NCBI RefSeq assembly: GCF_900114535.1
Contig: NZ_FOTK01000035.1
Span: 1 to 63,508, forward strand
Direction of reading: 5' to 3'
Length of the DNA stretch: 63,508 bases
DNA from: Methylobacterium pseudosasicola
GTDB lineage: Bacteria; Pseudomonadota; Alphaproteobacteria; Rhizobiales; Beijerinckiaceae
Shown piece by piece: positions 14,697-23,269 of this stretch. The notes beneath the pieces were generated by a model. The model was given only the letters and a program-made list of their open reading frames with translations. It made no database searches and had not been told where the DNA came from. Each line of letters opens with the position of its first letter. Within the stretch, counting starts at the first letter, position 1. The position numbers and the translations under genes are program-made.

Positions 14697-17237
14697 TCAC
14701 GCCAGGCCCGTCAGCTTTTCCGGGCGCAGCGCGTTCGGCCCGGCCGGGAAGTAGCGGACCGCGATGCCGTCGGCGAGGCGTTCGAGGTCGGTCTCCAGGG
14801 CGGTGAGGCGCACGGCGTCGAAATCGGCGGCCTCGCCGCTGCGCAGCTCCGCCAGGATCCGGGAGGCGAGGCGGCGATGCGGCTCCGGAATGCCGTCGGC
14901 CGACAGCGCCGGCAGGTCGTCGAGATGCCGGGCGATCGCCTCCGCCTGGAAGGCGATCGAGCGCGGGTTGTAGGGGTCGAGCAGCACCATGTCGCGCACG
15001 GGGTCGAGGGCCGCGCCCTGCATGTAGCGCCGGCCGTAGCTGATCTGCGAATCGCACAGCGACAGCATCACCCCGAGGCAGCCCGGCGTCGCCTCGTCGT
15101 TGGCGAAGGACAGCGCGAAGGTGCAGGTGTTGATCGCCCGCTCGACGCGGCGGCCGAGCTCGACGAAGTGCCAGCCCTCCGCCCGGCTCATGTTCTCGTG
15201 GGTCAGGCCGGACAGGGCCGCCAGCTGGCTCAGCGCCCGCTCGGCGCGGCCGGCGAGCTGCGATTCGGTAAAAGTCCGCTCGGTGTCGAGCGACAGGAGC
15301 TCGATCAGGTCGGCCAGCACCCGCCAGGCCTCGCCGGAGAGGCGGGCGCGCAGCGCGGCGGCGTTGCGCCGGGCCGAGACGATGTGGGCGCGGGCCGAGC
15401 CCGAGCGCTCGCGTCCGGTGAGCGCCTCCTGGGCGAGCCGGGCGGTGGGCAGGTCGATGGCATCGATGGCGCCCCATTCGTGGAGCATCGCCCGCAGGGC
15501 GAGGGCCGCCGGGGTGTCGAGGGCGCCGGAGATGTCGGTCCCGACCGCGTCGCCGACGCTGCGCAGATGGGCCAGGACCAGCCGGATCACCGCCTCGGCA
15601 CGTTCGAGATAGCGGCCGAGCCAGAACAGGCCGTCGGCGGCCCGGGAGGGCAGGTGGCCGCCGACCCGGCGCACTCGCGGGGCCGCGTGGGAGCCGATCA
15701 GCGGCGCCTCGACCGGGCTCTCGGACAGCACCCACAGGTCGGCCGAGCGGATGCCGAGCCGCATCTCGATCGGGTCGAGATCGCCGCTCTCCGAGACCCG
15801 GCAGAAGCCGCCCGGCATCACCTGCCAGCCGGAGGGGGTCCGGGTGGCGAAGACGCGCACCACGAAGGGGCGGGGCACCAGGGTGAGGCCGCTCTCGCCG
15901 CGCTCCCAGCCGGGCATGGTCGAGAGCGGCGCGGCCTCCTGGGCGACATAGTCGAACGGCCGGTCGCGCAGGGCCGCCACCACCCGCGCCCGCTCGGCCG
16001 CCAGGGCGTGCGGGGCCAGCATTGCGTCGCGGCCAGCCCCGCGCTGGGGCGTAGCCGCCGGGCGCAGGATCAGGCTGTCGAGATTCGCCTGCGCATGGGC
16101 CAGGCCTTCGAGGTCGCCGCACCACCAGGCCCGGGGATGCCCGAGCCGCAGGGGCTCGCCCAGCAGGCGACGGGCGATGCCGTCGAGATAGGGGGCGAGC
16201 GCCGCGGACTCGACTAGCCCCGAGCCCGGCATGTTGGCCATCACCAGGGAGCCGTTGCGCAGGGCCTCGATCACGCCGGGCACGCCCAGCCGCGAGGCCG
16301 GGTTGAGCTCGAGGGGATCGAGATAGTCGGCGTCGATCCGGCGCCACAGGGCGTCGGCCCGCTTCAGCCCCGAGACGGTGCGCACGTGCAGGGCGCCGTC
16401 CCGCATGACGAGGTCGTCGCCCTCGACCAGCATCAGGCCGAGATAGCGGGCGAGCGCCGCCTGCTCGACATAGGTGCTGCTGTAGGGGCCGGAGGTCAGC
16501 AGGCAGATGCGCGGGTCGGCGCGCTCGGCCCCCAGCGCCAGCCCCTCGCGGAAGGCCTGGAAGAAGGCCGGCAGCCGCTCGACATGGAGGTCCTGGAAGA
16601 AGTCCGGGAAGGTCCGGGCCAGGACCATCCGGTTCTCCAGCGCCCAGCCGAGGCCCGAGGGCGCCTGCGTCCGGTCGGCCAGCACCTGCCAGCGCCCGTC
16701 CGGCCCCCGGCCGAGATCGGCGGCGTAGAGCTTCAGGTAATGGCCGCCGGGGGGCGCGACCCCGTGCAGGGGGTGGAGGAATTCTGGCGTGCCGGCCACG
16801 ATCGCGGCGGGCAGCAGCCCCTCGGCGACCAGCCGGCCCGCGCCGTAGGAATCGGCGAGGATCGCCTCCATCAGCTCGGCGCGCTGGACGATGCCGGCGC
16901 TGAGATCGCGCCACTCGGCGCCCTCGATCACCAGGGGCAGGCAGCCCAGCGGCCAGGGATGCTCGCGCTGGTCCCCGGAGATGCGGAAGGAGATGCCGGC
17001 ATCCCGGATATGCCGCTCCGCCGAGACGAAGCGGGCCAGGATCTCCGGTTCGGTGAGCGCGCCGAGATGGTCGAGCAGGCGCGGCCACGCGCCGCGCGGG
17101 GCGCCGTCGTCACCCAGAAACTCGTCCGGCCGGCCGGGGACGGGCCGGTAGCCCGCGGTCCAGCGCGCGATGCGCTCCTCCGGGCTCTCCGCCGCCTCGA
17201 CCCGGACGGCGCCGGATGCGAGCGCCGCCTCCATCAC
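14697..17237 (-). CDS. Circularly permuted ATP-grasp protein fused to alpha-E domain
   Basis: This 846-residue fusion has two parts. Residues about 1-510 are a circularly permuted type 2 ATP-grasp ligase (GGHYLKLYAADLGRGPDGRW, LADRTQAPSGLGWALENR, PYSSTYVEQAALARYLGL, VEGDDLVMRDG). Residues about 525-846 are an alpha-E helical domain (LPSRAADGLFWLGRYLERAE, GRRVERAINT, LDPYNPRSIAFQ). In many genomes these are two separate genes; here they form one chain. The ATP-grasp part should form an amide bond through an acyl-phosphate. It starts 11 bases after the DUF2126 gene stop, so the two are clearly co-translated. Confidence 0.9.
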   Translation of the reverse strand: MMEAALASGAVRVEAAESPEERIARWTAGYRPVPGRPDEFLGDDGAPRGAWPRLLDHLGALTEPEILARFVSAERHIRDAGISFRISGDQREHPWPLGCLPLVIEGAEWRDLSAGIVQRAELMEAILADSYGAGRLVAEGLLPAAIVAGTPEFLHPLHGVAPPGGHYLKLYAADLGRGPDGRWQVLADRTQAPSGLGWALENRMVLARTFPDFFQDLHVERLPAFFQAFREGLALGAERADPRICLLTSGPYSSTYVEQAALARYLGLMLVEGDDLVMRDGALHVRTVSGLKRADALWRRIDADYLDPLELNPASRLGVPGVIEALRNGSLVMANMPGSGLVESAALAPYLDGIARRLLGEPLRLGHPRAWWCGDLEGLAHAQANLDSLILRPAATPQRGAGRDAMLAPHALAAERARVVAALRDRPFDYVAQEAAPLSTMPGWERGESGLTLVPRPFVVRVFATRTPSGWQVMPGGFCRVSESGDLDPIEMRLGIRSADLWVLSESPVEAPLIGSHAAPRVRRVGGHLPSRAADGLFWLGRYLERAEAVIRLVLAHLRSVGDAVGTDISGALDTPAALALRAMLHEWGAIDAIDLPTARLAQEALTGRERSGSARAHIVSARRNAAALRARLSGEAWRVLADLIELLSLDTERTFTESQLAGRAERALSQLAALSGLTHENMSRAEGWHFVELGRRVERAINTCTFALSFANDEATPGCLGVMLSLCDSQISYGRRYMQGAALDPVRDMVLLDPYNPRSIAFQAEAIARHLDDLPALSADGIPEPHRRLASRILAELRSGEAADFDAVRLTALETDLERLADGIAVRYFPAGPNALRPEKLTGLA

Positions 17238-17247
17238 CAGACCCCAA

Positions 17248-20200
17248 TCATGTCGGGGCCGGCGTGCGCAGGTCGAGGGTCAGCGGGAACTCGGCGCTCG
17301 CCTCGGCGCGGGGCATCTCGACCCGGCCCGGCGTGTGGCCGAGGGGTTCGAAGCGGGCGAGGCGGCGCCCCTCCGCCTCGTAGGCGTTGACCGGATGGGT
17401 CTCGTAGTTCCGGCCGCCCGGATGGGCGACGTGGTAGCGGCAGCCGCCGAGCGAGCGCCCGCTCCAGGCGTCGAGGATGTCGAAGGTCAGCGGCGAGTGG
17501 GCCGGAATCGTCGGGTGCAGCGACGAGGCCGGCTGCCACGCCTTGAAGCGCAGGCCGGCTACGGCCTCGCCGGCCCGGCCGGTGCCGGTCATGGGCAGCC
17601 GCCGGCCGTTGCAGGCGATGACGTGCCGCTCGGGCACGAAGCCCTCGACCTTGACCTGAAGCCGCTCGACCGAGCTGTCGACGAAGCGCACGGTGCCCCC
17701 GCTCGTCCCTTCCTCGCCCATCACGTGCCAGGGCTCCAGCGCCTGGCGCAGTTCCATCCGGACCCCGCCCTGCTCGACCACGCCGAAGACCGGGAAGCGG
17801 AACTGGGCCTGCGCCTCGAAGGCGACCGGGTCGAAAGCGTAGCCTGCCGCCCCGAGATCCTCCAGCACCCCGAGGAAGTCGGCCCAGAGGAAATGCGGCA
17901 GCATGAAGCGATCGTGGAGGGTCGTGCCCCAGCGGACACAACCGCCGGTCTGCGGCTCGCGCCACAGCCACGCCACCAGGGCCCGCAGCAGCAATTGCTG
18001 CGCGAGGCTCATGCGGGCATCCGGCGGCATCTCGAAGGCCCGGAATTCCAGGAGGCCGAGCCGGCCGGTCGGCCCGTCCGGCGAGTACAGCTTGTCGATG
18101 CAGATCTCGGCGCGGTGGGTGTTGCCGGTGACGTCCACCAGGATGTTGCGGAACACCCGGTCGACCAGCCAGCGCGGGATGTTGGGGGCGTCGGGGCTCG
18201 GGATCTGGGCGAGCGCGATCTCCAGCTCGTAGAGCCCGTCGTGACGGGCCTCGTCCATGCGCGGGGCCTGGCTGGTCGGGCCGATATAGAGACCGGAGAA
18301 CAGGTACGAGAGCGCCGGGTGGCGCTGCCAGTAGAGCACCAGGCTCTTGAGCAGGTCGGGCCGGCGCAGGAACGGCGAATCGTCCGGCGTGACGCCGCCC
18401 ATGACCACGTGGTTGCCGCCGCCGGTGCCGGTATGGCGGCCGTCGACCATGAATTTTTCCGCGCCGAGCCGGGTCTGCCTGGCCTCGGCGTAGAGGTCGG
18501 TGGTGATCGCCACAGCCTCGCGCCAGGAGGCGGCCGGGTGGACGTTGACCTCGATCACCCCCGGATCGGGGGTGACCTTGATCAGCCCGATGCGCGCATC
18601 GTAGGGCGGCTCGTAGCCCTCGATATGGATCGGCAGCTTCAGCTCGGCGGCGGCGGCCTCGAGATGGGCGGCGAGTTCGAGATACTCGTCGGCGCGCTGG
18701 GTCGGGGGCATGAACACCCGCACGATCCCGTCCCGGGGCTCGATCGCCAGCGCGGTGCGCACCGCGACGCCGGTGATGCCGGCCCCGTTGACGACGGTCT
18801 TGGCTGTCGGGTCGTCGGGGAGGGGGCCGCGGGCCTCCAGCGGGTCCTGCGGCTGGTAATAGGGATAGTGCTCGGGCGGCACGTAGGGCAGGGACGACAG
18901 GGGCAGCCGGAAGCCGAGGGGTGAATCACCCGGCACGAGGAAGGCCTGGCCCCGGCGGAAGTCCCATTTCTCCGAGATCCAGACCCGGTCGGCATCGCCG
19001 TCCTTGCCGGTGGGCAGGCTCGCCAGCGGCAGGACATAGCCCGCCGGCTCCCCGAGGCCGCGGGCGTAGACGCGCCGGATCCGGGCGTCGAACTCCACCG
19101 AGCCGGACCGAGCGGCGGCCGGCGTGACGTTGACCGGCAGCTCCGCGGCCTTCTTCTCCCAGAGCTCGCCGTCCTCGAAGGCCGGGAAGACGTAGTCGGA
19201 CAGGCCGAGCCGGCGGGCCAGGGTGTCGGCCAGCGCCTGAGCCTGGGCAATGGTGGCGGTCCCCTCCGAGCCCTCACCCGCCTCGGGGGCGATGAGGCCT
19301 GAGTCCTTCCAGATCGGCTTGCCGTCCTTGCGCCAGTACAGGGCGAAGGCCCAGCGCGGCAGGCTCTCACCGGGATACCACTTGCCCTGGCCGTAATGCA
19401 GCAGCCCGCCCGGGCCGAACCGGTCGCGCAGGCGCCGGATCAGCGTGTCGGCGAGCCGCCGCTTGGTCGGGCCGACCGCGGCGATGTTCCATTCCGGCGC
19501 CTCGAAATCGTCCACCGACACGAAGGTCGGCTCGCCGCCCATGGTCAGCCGGACGTCCTGGGCCACGAGGTCGGCATCGACCCGCTCGCCCAGCGCGTCC
19601 ATGGCCGACCAGACCGCCTCGGAATAGGGCTTGGTGATCCGCGGCGTCTCGGCGACCCGGGTGATCCGCATCTCGAAGCCGAACTCGGTCTTGGCCGGCT
19701 CGGCGGCGCCCGAGATCGGCGCGGCCGAGCGGTAATGCGGGGTCGCGGCCAGCGGAATATGGCCCTCGCCGGTGAGCAGGCCGGAGGTCGCGTCCATGCC
19801 GATCCAGCCGGCGCCGGGCAGGTAGACCTCGGCCCAGGCGTGCAGGTCGGTGAAGTCCGCCGACGCGCCGGCCGGACCGTCAACCGCAGTGGTGTCGGGC
19901 ACGAGCTGGATCAGGTAGCCGGAGACGAAGCGGGCGGCGAGCCCGATCCGGCGCAGCACCTGCACGAGCAGCCAGGCCGAATCCCGGCAGGACCCGCTCT
20001 TGAGCCGCAGCGTCTCGGCCGGCGTCTGGACCCCGGGTTCCATACGCACCCCGTAGGCGATCTCGCGGGCGATCATGCCGTTGAGCGCCACCAGGAACAG
20101 AACCGTGCTCTGCTCCTCGGGAAGCCGGGCGAGCAGCGCCTCGATCTCCGGCCCGTCCGCGTCCACCGGCACCAGGTAGGGCGCCAGCTCCTCCGACAGG

Positions 20201-20526
20201 TCGGGTTCGTACGCGAAATTCCGCCCTTGCGCGTAATCCTCCACGAAGAAGTCGAACGGGTTGATCACCGCCATCTCGGCGGTGAGATCGACTTCAATCT
20301 TCAACTCGTCGGTCTTCTCCGGGAAGACCAGGCGGGCGAGCCAGTTGCCGCTCGGGTCCTGCTGCCAGTTCAGGAAATGGTTGGCGGGGGTCACCGTCAG
20401 CGCATAGGCCGGCACCTTGGTGCGCGCGTGCGGGGCCGGGCGCAGGCGCACCACCTGGGGACCGAGGCTGATCGGCCGGTCGTAGCGGTAATGCGTGACA
20501 TGGTGCAGGGCGGCTTTGATCGACAC
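17248..20526 (-). CDS. Transglutaminase plus DUF2126 fusion protein
   Basis: This 1092-residue protein starts with a transglutaminase module (MSIKAALHHVTHYRYDRPIS, triad Cys180 in SGSCRDSAWLL, His229 in DLHAWAEV, Asp245 in GMDATSG). The large DUF2126 region follows (LTMGGEPTFVSVDDFEAPEW, RHTGTGGGNHVVMGG). Parts of DUF2126 resemble glutamine-synthetase-like amidoligases (family knowledge). With the downstream ATP-grasp/alpha-E and second transglutaminase genes, it forms a predicted amidoligase-peptidase system. The protein is cytoplasmic, since no signal is seen. It is divergent from a zinc metallopeptidase, with 225 bases between the starts that probably hold both promoters. Confidence 0.9.
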   Translation of the reverse strand: MSIKAALHHVTHYRYDRPISLGPQVVRLRPAPHARTKVPAYALTVTPANHFLNWQQDPSGNWLARLVFPEKTDELKIEVDLTAEMAVINPFDFFVEDYAQGRNFAYEPDLSEELAPYLVPVDADGPEIEALLARLPEEQSTVLFLVALNGMIAREIAYGVRMEPGVQTPAETLRLKSGSCRDSAWLLVQVLRRIGLAARFVSGYLIQLVPDTTAVDGPAGASADFTDLHAWAEVYLPGAGWIGMDATSGLLTGEGHIPLAATPHYRSAAPISGAAEPAKTEFGFEMRITRVAETPRITKPYSEAVWSAMDALGERVDADLVAQDVRLTMGGEPTFVSVDDFEAPEWNIAAVGPTKRRLADTLIRRLRDRFGPGGLLHYGQGKWYPGESLPRWAFALYWRKDGKPIWKDSGLIAPEAGEGSEGTATIAQAQALADTLARRLGLSDYVFPAFEDGELWEKKAAELPVNVTPAAARSGSVEFDARIRRVYARGLGEPAGYVLPLASLPTGKDGDADRVWISEKWDFRRGQAFLVPGDSPLGFRLPLSSLPYVPPEHYPYYQPQDPLEARGPLPDDPTAKTVVNGAGITGVAVRTALAIEPRDGIVRVFMPPTQRADEYLELAAHLEAAAAELKLPIHIEGYEPPYDARIGLIKVTPDPGVIEVNVHPAASWREAVAITTDLYAEARQTRLGAEKFMVDGRHTGTGGGNHVVMGGVTPDDSPFLRRPDLLKSLVLYWQRHPALSYLFSGLYIGPTSQAPRMDEARHDGLYELEIALAQIPSPDAPNIPRWLVDRVFRNILVDVTGNTHRAEICIDKLYSPDGPTGRLGLLEFRAFEMPPDARMSLAQQLLLRALVAWLWREPQTGGCVRWGTTLHDRFMLPHFLWADFLGVLEDLGAAGYAFDPVAFEAQAQFRFPVFGVVEQGGVRMELRQALEPWHVMGEEGTSGGTVRFVDSSVERLQVKVEGFVPERHVIACNGRRLPMTGTGRAGEAVAGLRFKAWQPASSLHPTIPAHSPLTFDILDAWSGRSLGGCRYHVAHPGGRNYETHPVNAYEAEGRRLARFEPLGHTPGRVEMPRAEASAEFPLTLDLRTPAPT

Positions 20527-20751
20527 GATGGCTCCGTCTGAAGATCGAATGCGGTCTCGTAGCCGGCACCGGGCGTCGCAACGGGTCGATCACCGGGCCC
20601 CACCGCGTGGTTATGTGCCAAGGACGGGGTCACAAGCAATTTTCGTGCGGCGGCCACGGGTTCCGGGGTTCGCCGCCGACCTTGGCCGGAACTTTGCCGG
20701 TCGCGCCTATTTGATCGACAGGTGGGTCGGTAGCTGGCCCGGGACCGCGCG

Positions 20752-21936
20752 ATGAAGCTCTTCCAGTGCCAGGCCTGCGATCAGCCGGTTACCTTCGAGG
20801 CGACCGCCTGCGAGAGCTGCGCGCGCCGGCTGGGCTATGCCTGCGCGGTGCACGAGGTCTCGGCCCTGGAGCCCATGGGGCTCTCGACTCATCCGTCCAT
20901 GGGCGGGGCCCAGACCTTCCACGCCTACGCCGATTCCGGCCGGCGCTACCGCTATTGCAACAACGCCCTCTCGGGCGCCTGCAACTGGCTGGTGCCGGAG
21001 GACAGCCCCGACATCTTCTGTACCGCCTGTCGGCACAACCGGGTGGTGCCGGACCTGTCGCAAGCCTGGAACCTCACGCGCTGGCGCCAGATCGAGGCGG
21101 CCAAGCGCCGGCTGTTCTACTCGCTGCTGCGCCTCCAGCTGCCCCTGGCAACCCGGGCGCAGTACACGGACGGCCTGGCCTTCGACTTCCTGGTCGATCC
21201 GTCGGAGAGCTTTTCGTACGGGACGCCGGTGCTGACGGGCCATATCAACGGCCTGATCACCATGAACATCGCCGAGGCCGACGACGTCGAGCGCGAGCGG
21301 CGCCGGATCCTGTTCGGCGAGCATTACCGCACCCTGCTCGGCCATTTCCGGCACGAGATCGGCCATTATTTTTGGTATTTGCTGGTCATGAACAGCCCAT
21401 ACCTGGACCCATTCCGGGCGCTGTTCGGGGACGAGAGCCGGAATTACGTCCGGGCCCTGCAGGACCACTACGCCCACGGCGCCCCGGCCGACTGGGAGGA
21501 TTCCTACGTCTCGGCTTACGCCACCGCCCATCCGTGGGAGGATTTCGCCGAGACCTTCGCGCATTACCTGCACATCGTCGACACCGTGGAGACCGCCTCG
21601 ACCTTCGAGCTGCATGTCCGCCCGCGCCTGCGCAACGCCATGACGGCGCCCACGGTGATCGATTTCGACCCCTACGACACCCAGGACCTCGACCGGCTGA
21701 TCGAGGCGTGGCTGCCGCTGACCTACGCGATCAACTCCCTGTCCCACAGCATGGGCCAGCCGGCGCTCTACCCGTTCAAGCTGACCCCCACGGTGATCGC
21801 CAAGCTCGCCTTCGTCCACGAGCGGATCTACGCCTCCCGCTCCGGCACCCTGCCGGATCCCGGCGAGGCGGGGGCCGAGATGCTGCGCGCGGTGATCTTG
21901 GGGCTGCGCCAGAAGGTGGCGGCGCCGACTGTTTGA
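20752..21936 (+). CDS. Zinc-binding metallopeptidase with N-terminal zinc ribbon
   Basis: This 394-residue protein has an N-terminal CxxC pair set (CQACDQPV, CESCARRLGY, then CNNALSGACN and CTACRH) that should bind structural zinc. The gluzincin-like motif HEIGHYFW lies near residue 204, followed by ESRNYVRALQDHYA and EDFAETFAHYLHI, which supplies a downstream Glu/His ligand. This matches the 'putative zinc-binding metallopeptidase' family often found beside the DUF2126 cluster. It has no signal peptide. It likely cleaves a cytosolic peptide, perhaps the product of the divergent amidoligase system (inference). Confidence 0.85.
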   Translation: MKLFQCQACDQPVTFEATACESCARRLGYACAVHEVSALEPMGLSTHPSMGGAQTFHAYADSGRRYRYCNNALSGACNWLVPEDSPDIFCTACRHNRVVPDLSQAWNLTRWRQIEAAKRRLFYSLLRLQLPLATRAQYTDGLAFDFLVDPSESFSYGTPVLTGHINGLITMNIAEADDVERERRRILFGEHYRTLLGHFRHEIGHYFWYLLVMNSPYLDPFRALFGDESRNYVRALQDHYAHGAPADWEDSYVSAYATAHPWEDFAETFAHYLHIVDTVETASTFELHVRPRLRNAMTAPTVIDFDPYDTQDLDRLIEAWLPLTYAINSLSHSMGQPALYPFKLTPTVIAKLAFVHERIYASRSGTLPDPGEAGAEMLRAVILGLRQKVAAPTV

Positions 21937-21952
21937 TGCGTTCGACGAACGG

Positions 21953-22336
21953 TCAGGGTCGCGGCCGCGGAAGTGGCTTCAGGGTTATGAACCGGGCGGT
22001 TCGAGAGGGATCGGCATCATCGACCTGCCAAACGGTTCTGACCTGAGGATCCACACCGGCGCGGGCGGCAAAAGGTCCCTCAAAATACAGCTTGATGGCC
22101 CGATAGCCGGGCAAGAACCCACGGAAATTCGGCCGCCGCGCATGATCGAGCAACGCTTCCATCAAGGCGTCCGGATCGCCCGGCGTAAATCCGAACGCGG
22201 CGAGGAAACGGCACTTCGCAGCCCCGTCCCGGTGGCTCGGATTGAGCAGATAGGCGGTGACCTTGGCCGGCGTGACGTGAAAGCGGGACGGCCAAGCGTC
22301 CGGATCGGTCAAACGACCGCTCGCTCGACGAGGCAC
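21953..22336 (-). CDS. DUF6883 domain-containing protein
   Basis: The protein has about 127 residues. The conserved part is PAKVTAYLLNPSHRDGAAKC, then RFLAAFGFTPGD, ALLDHAR and VRTVWQVDD, the DUF6883 pattern. The GTG start at 22336 overlaps the preceding DUF4926 gene by 28 bases; a shorter start is possible. DUF6883 also occurs as a C-terminal domain of polymorphic-toxin-like proteins (family knowledge), so a toxin-immunity or toxin-antitoxin role is possible but not shown. Convergent with the metallopeptidase gene, 16 bases away. Confidence 0.7.
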   Translation of the reverse strand: MPRRASGRLTDPDAWPSRFHVTPAKVTAYLLNPSHRDGAAKCRFLAAFGFTPGDPDALMEALLDHARRPNFRGFLPGYRAIKLYFEGPFAARAGVDPQVRTVWQVDDADPSRTARFITLKPLPRPRP

Positions 22337-22572
22337 ACGGTGTCGGCCTCGACCGTCGCCAGCGTGTCGACCGGCTCCGTGAACTCGACTTCGAAGGCCT
22401 CACCGTCCGCATAGATCGCCACGACAGTGCCGGTGGCGCCCGCCGGAACCGTCACGTCGTCGTCGCCCGAGACCGCCCGCAGAATCCGGACACGGTCGAG
22501 TTCGCGGACCGGCTCGGAACCGAGTCCGCCGACCGGCGGCAGGGGCGATTTCGAACGAGGCGCACGCATCAC
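22309..22572 (-). CDS. DUF4926 domain-containing protein
   Basis: This 87-residue protein begins MMRAPRSKSPLPPVGGLG. Its core, LDRVRILRAV, then TVPAGATGTVVAIYADGEAF and EVEFTEPV, is the small SH3-like beta-barrel of DUF4926. It overlaps the DUF6883 gene, so the two are co-translated. DUF4926 and DUF6883 are recurrent neighbours in many bacteria, suggesting a partner pair in which DUF4926 binds the other product (inference). The N-terminal 20 residues are low-complexity and the start could be a few codons later. Confidence 0.7.
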   Translation of the reverse strand: MMRAPRSKSPLPPVGGLGSEPVRELDRVRILRAVSGDDDVTVPAGATGTVVAIYADGEAFEVEFTEPVDTLATVEADTVCLVERAVV

Positions 22573-22620
22573 GCGGAGGATACGCCGTCGCGCATCGGAC
22601 GCAATGCGCCCTGTCGCGGA

Positions 22621-23100
22621 TCACGTCTCCTGTCGCCCCTCCACGAAGGCACGGAATGCGGCCAGGGTCTCGGCGCTGACATGGTGCTCGATCCCCTCGG
22701 CATCCCGGCGGGCGGTCTCCGGGCTGACGCCGAGGGTGCACAGGAAGCGCTCGACGATACGGTGGCGCTCGCGCGCCTGGGTGGCGAGCCGGCGGCCGGC
22801 CTCGGTCAGGAACACGCCGCGATAGGGCCGCTGCTGGACGAAGCCGTCCTCGCACAGGCGCTTCAGCATCTTGGCGACGGTGGGCTGGGCCACGCCGAGG
22901 CGGGCGGCGATGTCGACCTGGCGCGCCTCGCCGCCGTCGCCGATCAGGTCGTCGATCAGCTCGACATAATCCTCGACGAGTTCGGAGCGCCGCGCCTCGC
23001 GCGCCTGGCGGAAGCTCTCCACATGCCGCTCGGGATCGACCAGCACGGTCTCCGGCAAGCTTTGGGTCTCGGAGGCACTCGGCTCGGACGGTTCCTGCAT
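22621..23100 (-). CDS. mntR: Manganese-responsive transcriptional regulator MntR (DtxR family)
   Basis: This 159-residue protein has a winged helix (DYVELIDDLIGDGGEARQVD, IAARLGVAQPTVAKMLKRL) and a metal-binding dimerisation domain (RRLATQARERHRIVERFL, then DAEGIEHHVS). The length and the absence of an SH3 domain match the MntR group. It should repress the Mn2+ importer when Mn2+ is plentiful. It is divergent from mntH, with a near-perfect palindrome between the two genes. An N-terminal extension of about 40 residues is common in alphaproteobacterial MntR. Confidence 0.93.
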   Translation of the reverse strand: MQEPSEPSASETQSLPETVLVDPERHVESFRQAREARRSELVEDYVELIDDLIGDGGEARQVDIAARLGVAQPTVAKMLKRLCEDGFVQQRPYRGVFLTEAGRRLATQARERHRIVERFLCTLGVSPETARRDAEGIEHHVSAETLAAFRAFVEGRQET

Positions 23101-23231
23101 CGGCTCTCCCTCTCGCCGCCCCCCGGCGCCGCCCGGCCCCTATCTAGCAAACTCCGACGCGGAGAGGGGAGTCCCGCGATGCGGTAGGCGCCGCCTCCGA
23201 TTCCCCCTTGAAACCGGGGCCGAAGCCCTGA

Positions 23232-23249
23232 ATATAGCTCAAGCTATAT
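23232..23249. promoter_or_regulatory. MntR box in the mntR-mntH intergenic region
   Basis: The palindrome ATATAGCT-CA-AGCTATAT has perfect 8-base arms and lies 21 bases upstream of the mntH start. Its form closely resembles known MntR operators (ATAGC...GCTAT). This AT-rich motif stands out in otherwise GC-rich DNA. Binding would block mntH transcription and possibly mntR itself. Confidence 0.8.
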
Positions 23250-23269
23250 CTTTGAGAAAAGGGTGAGGC

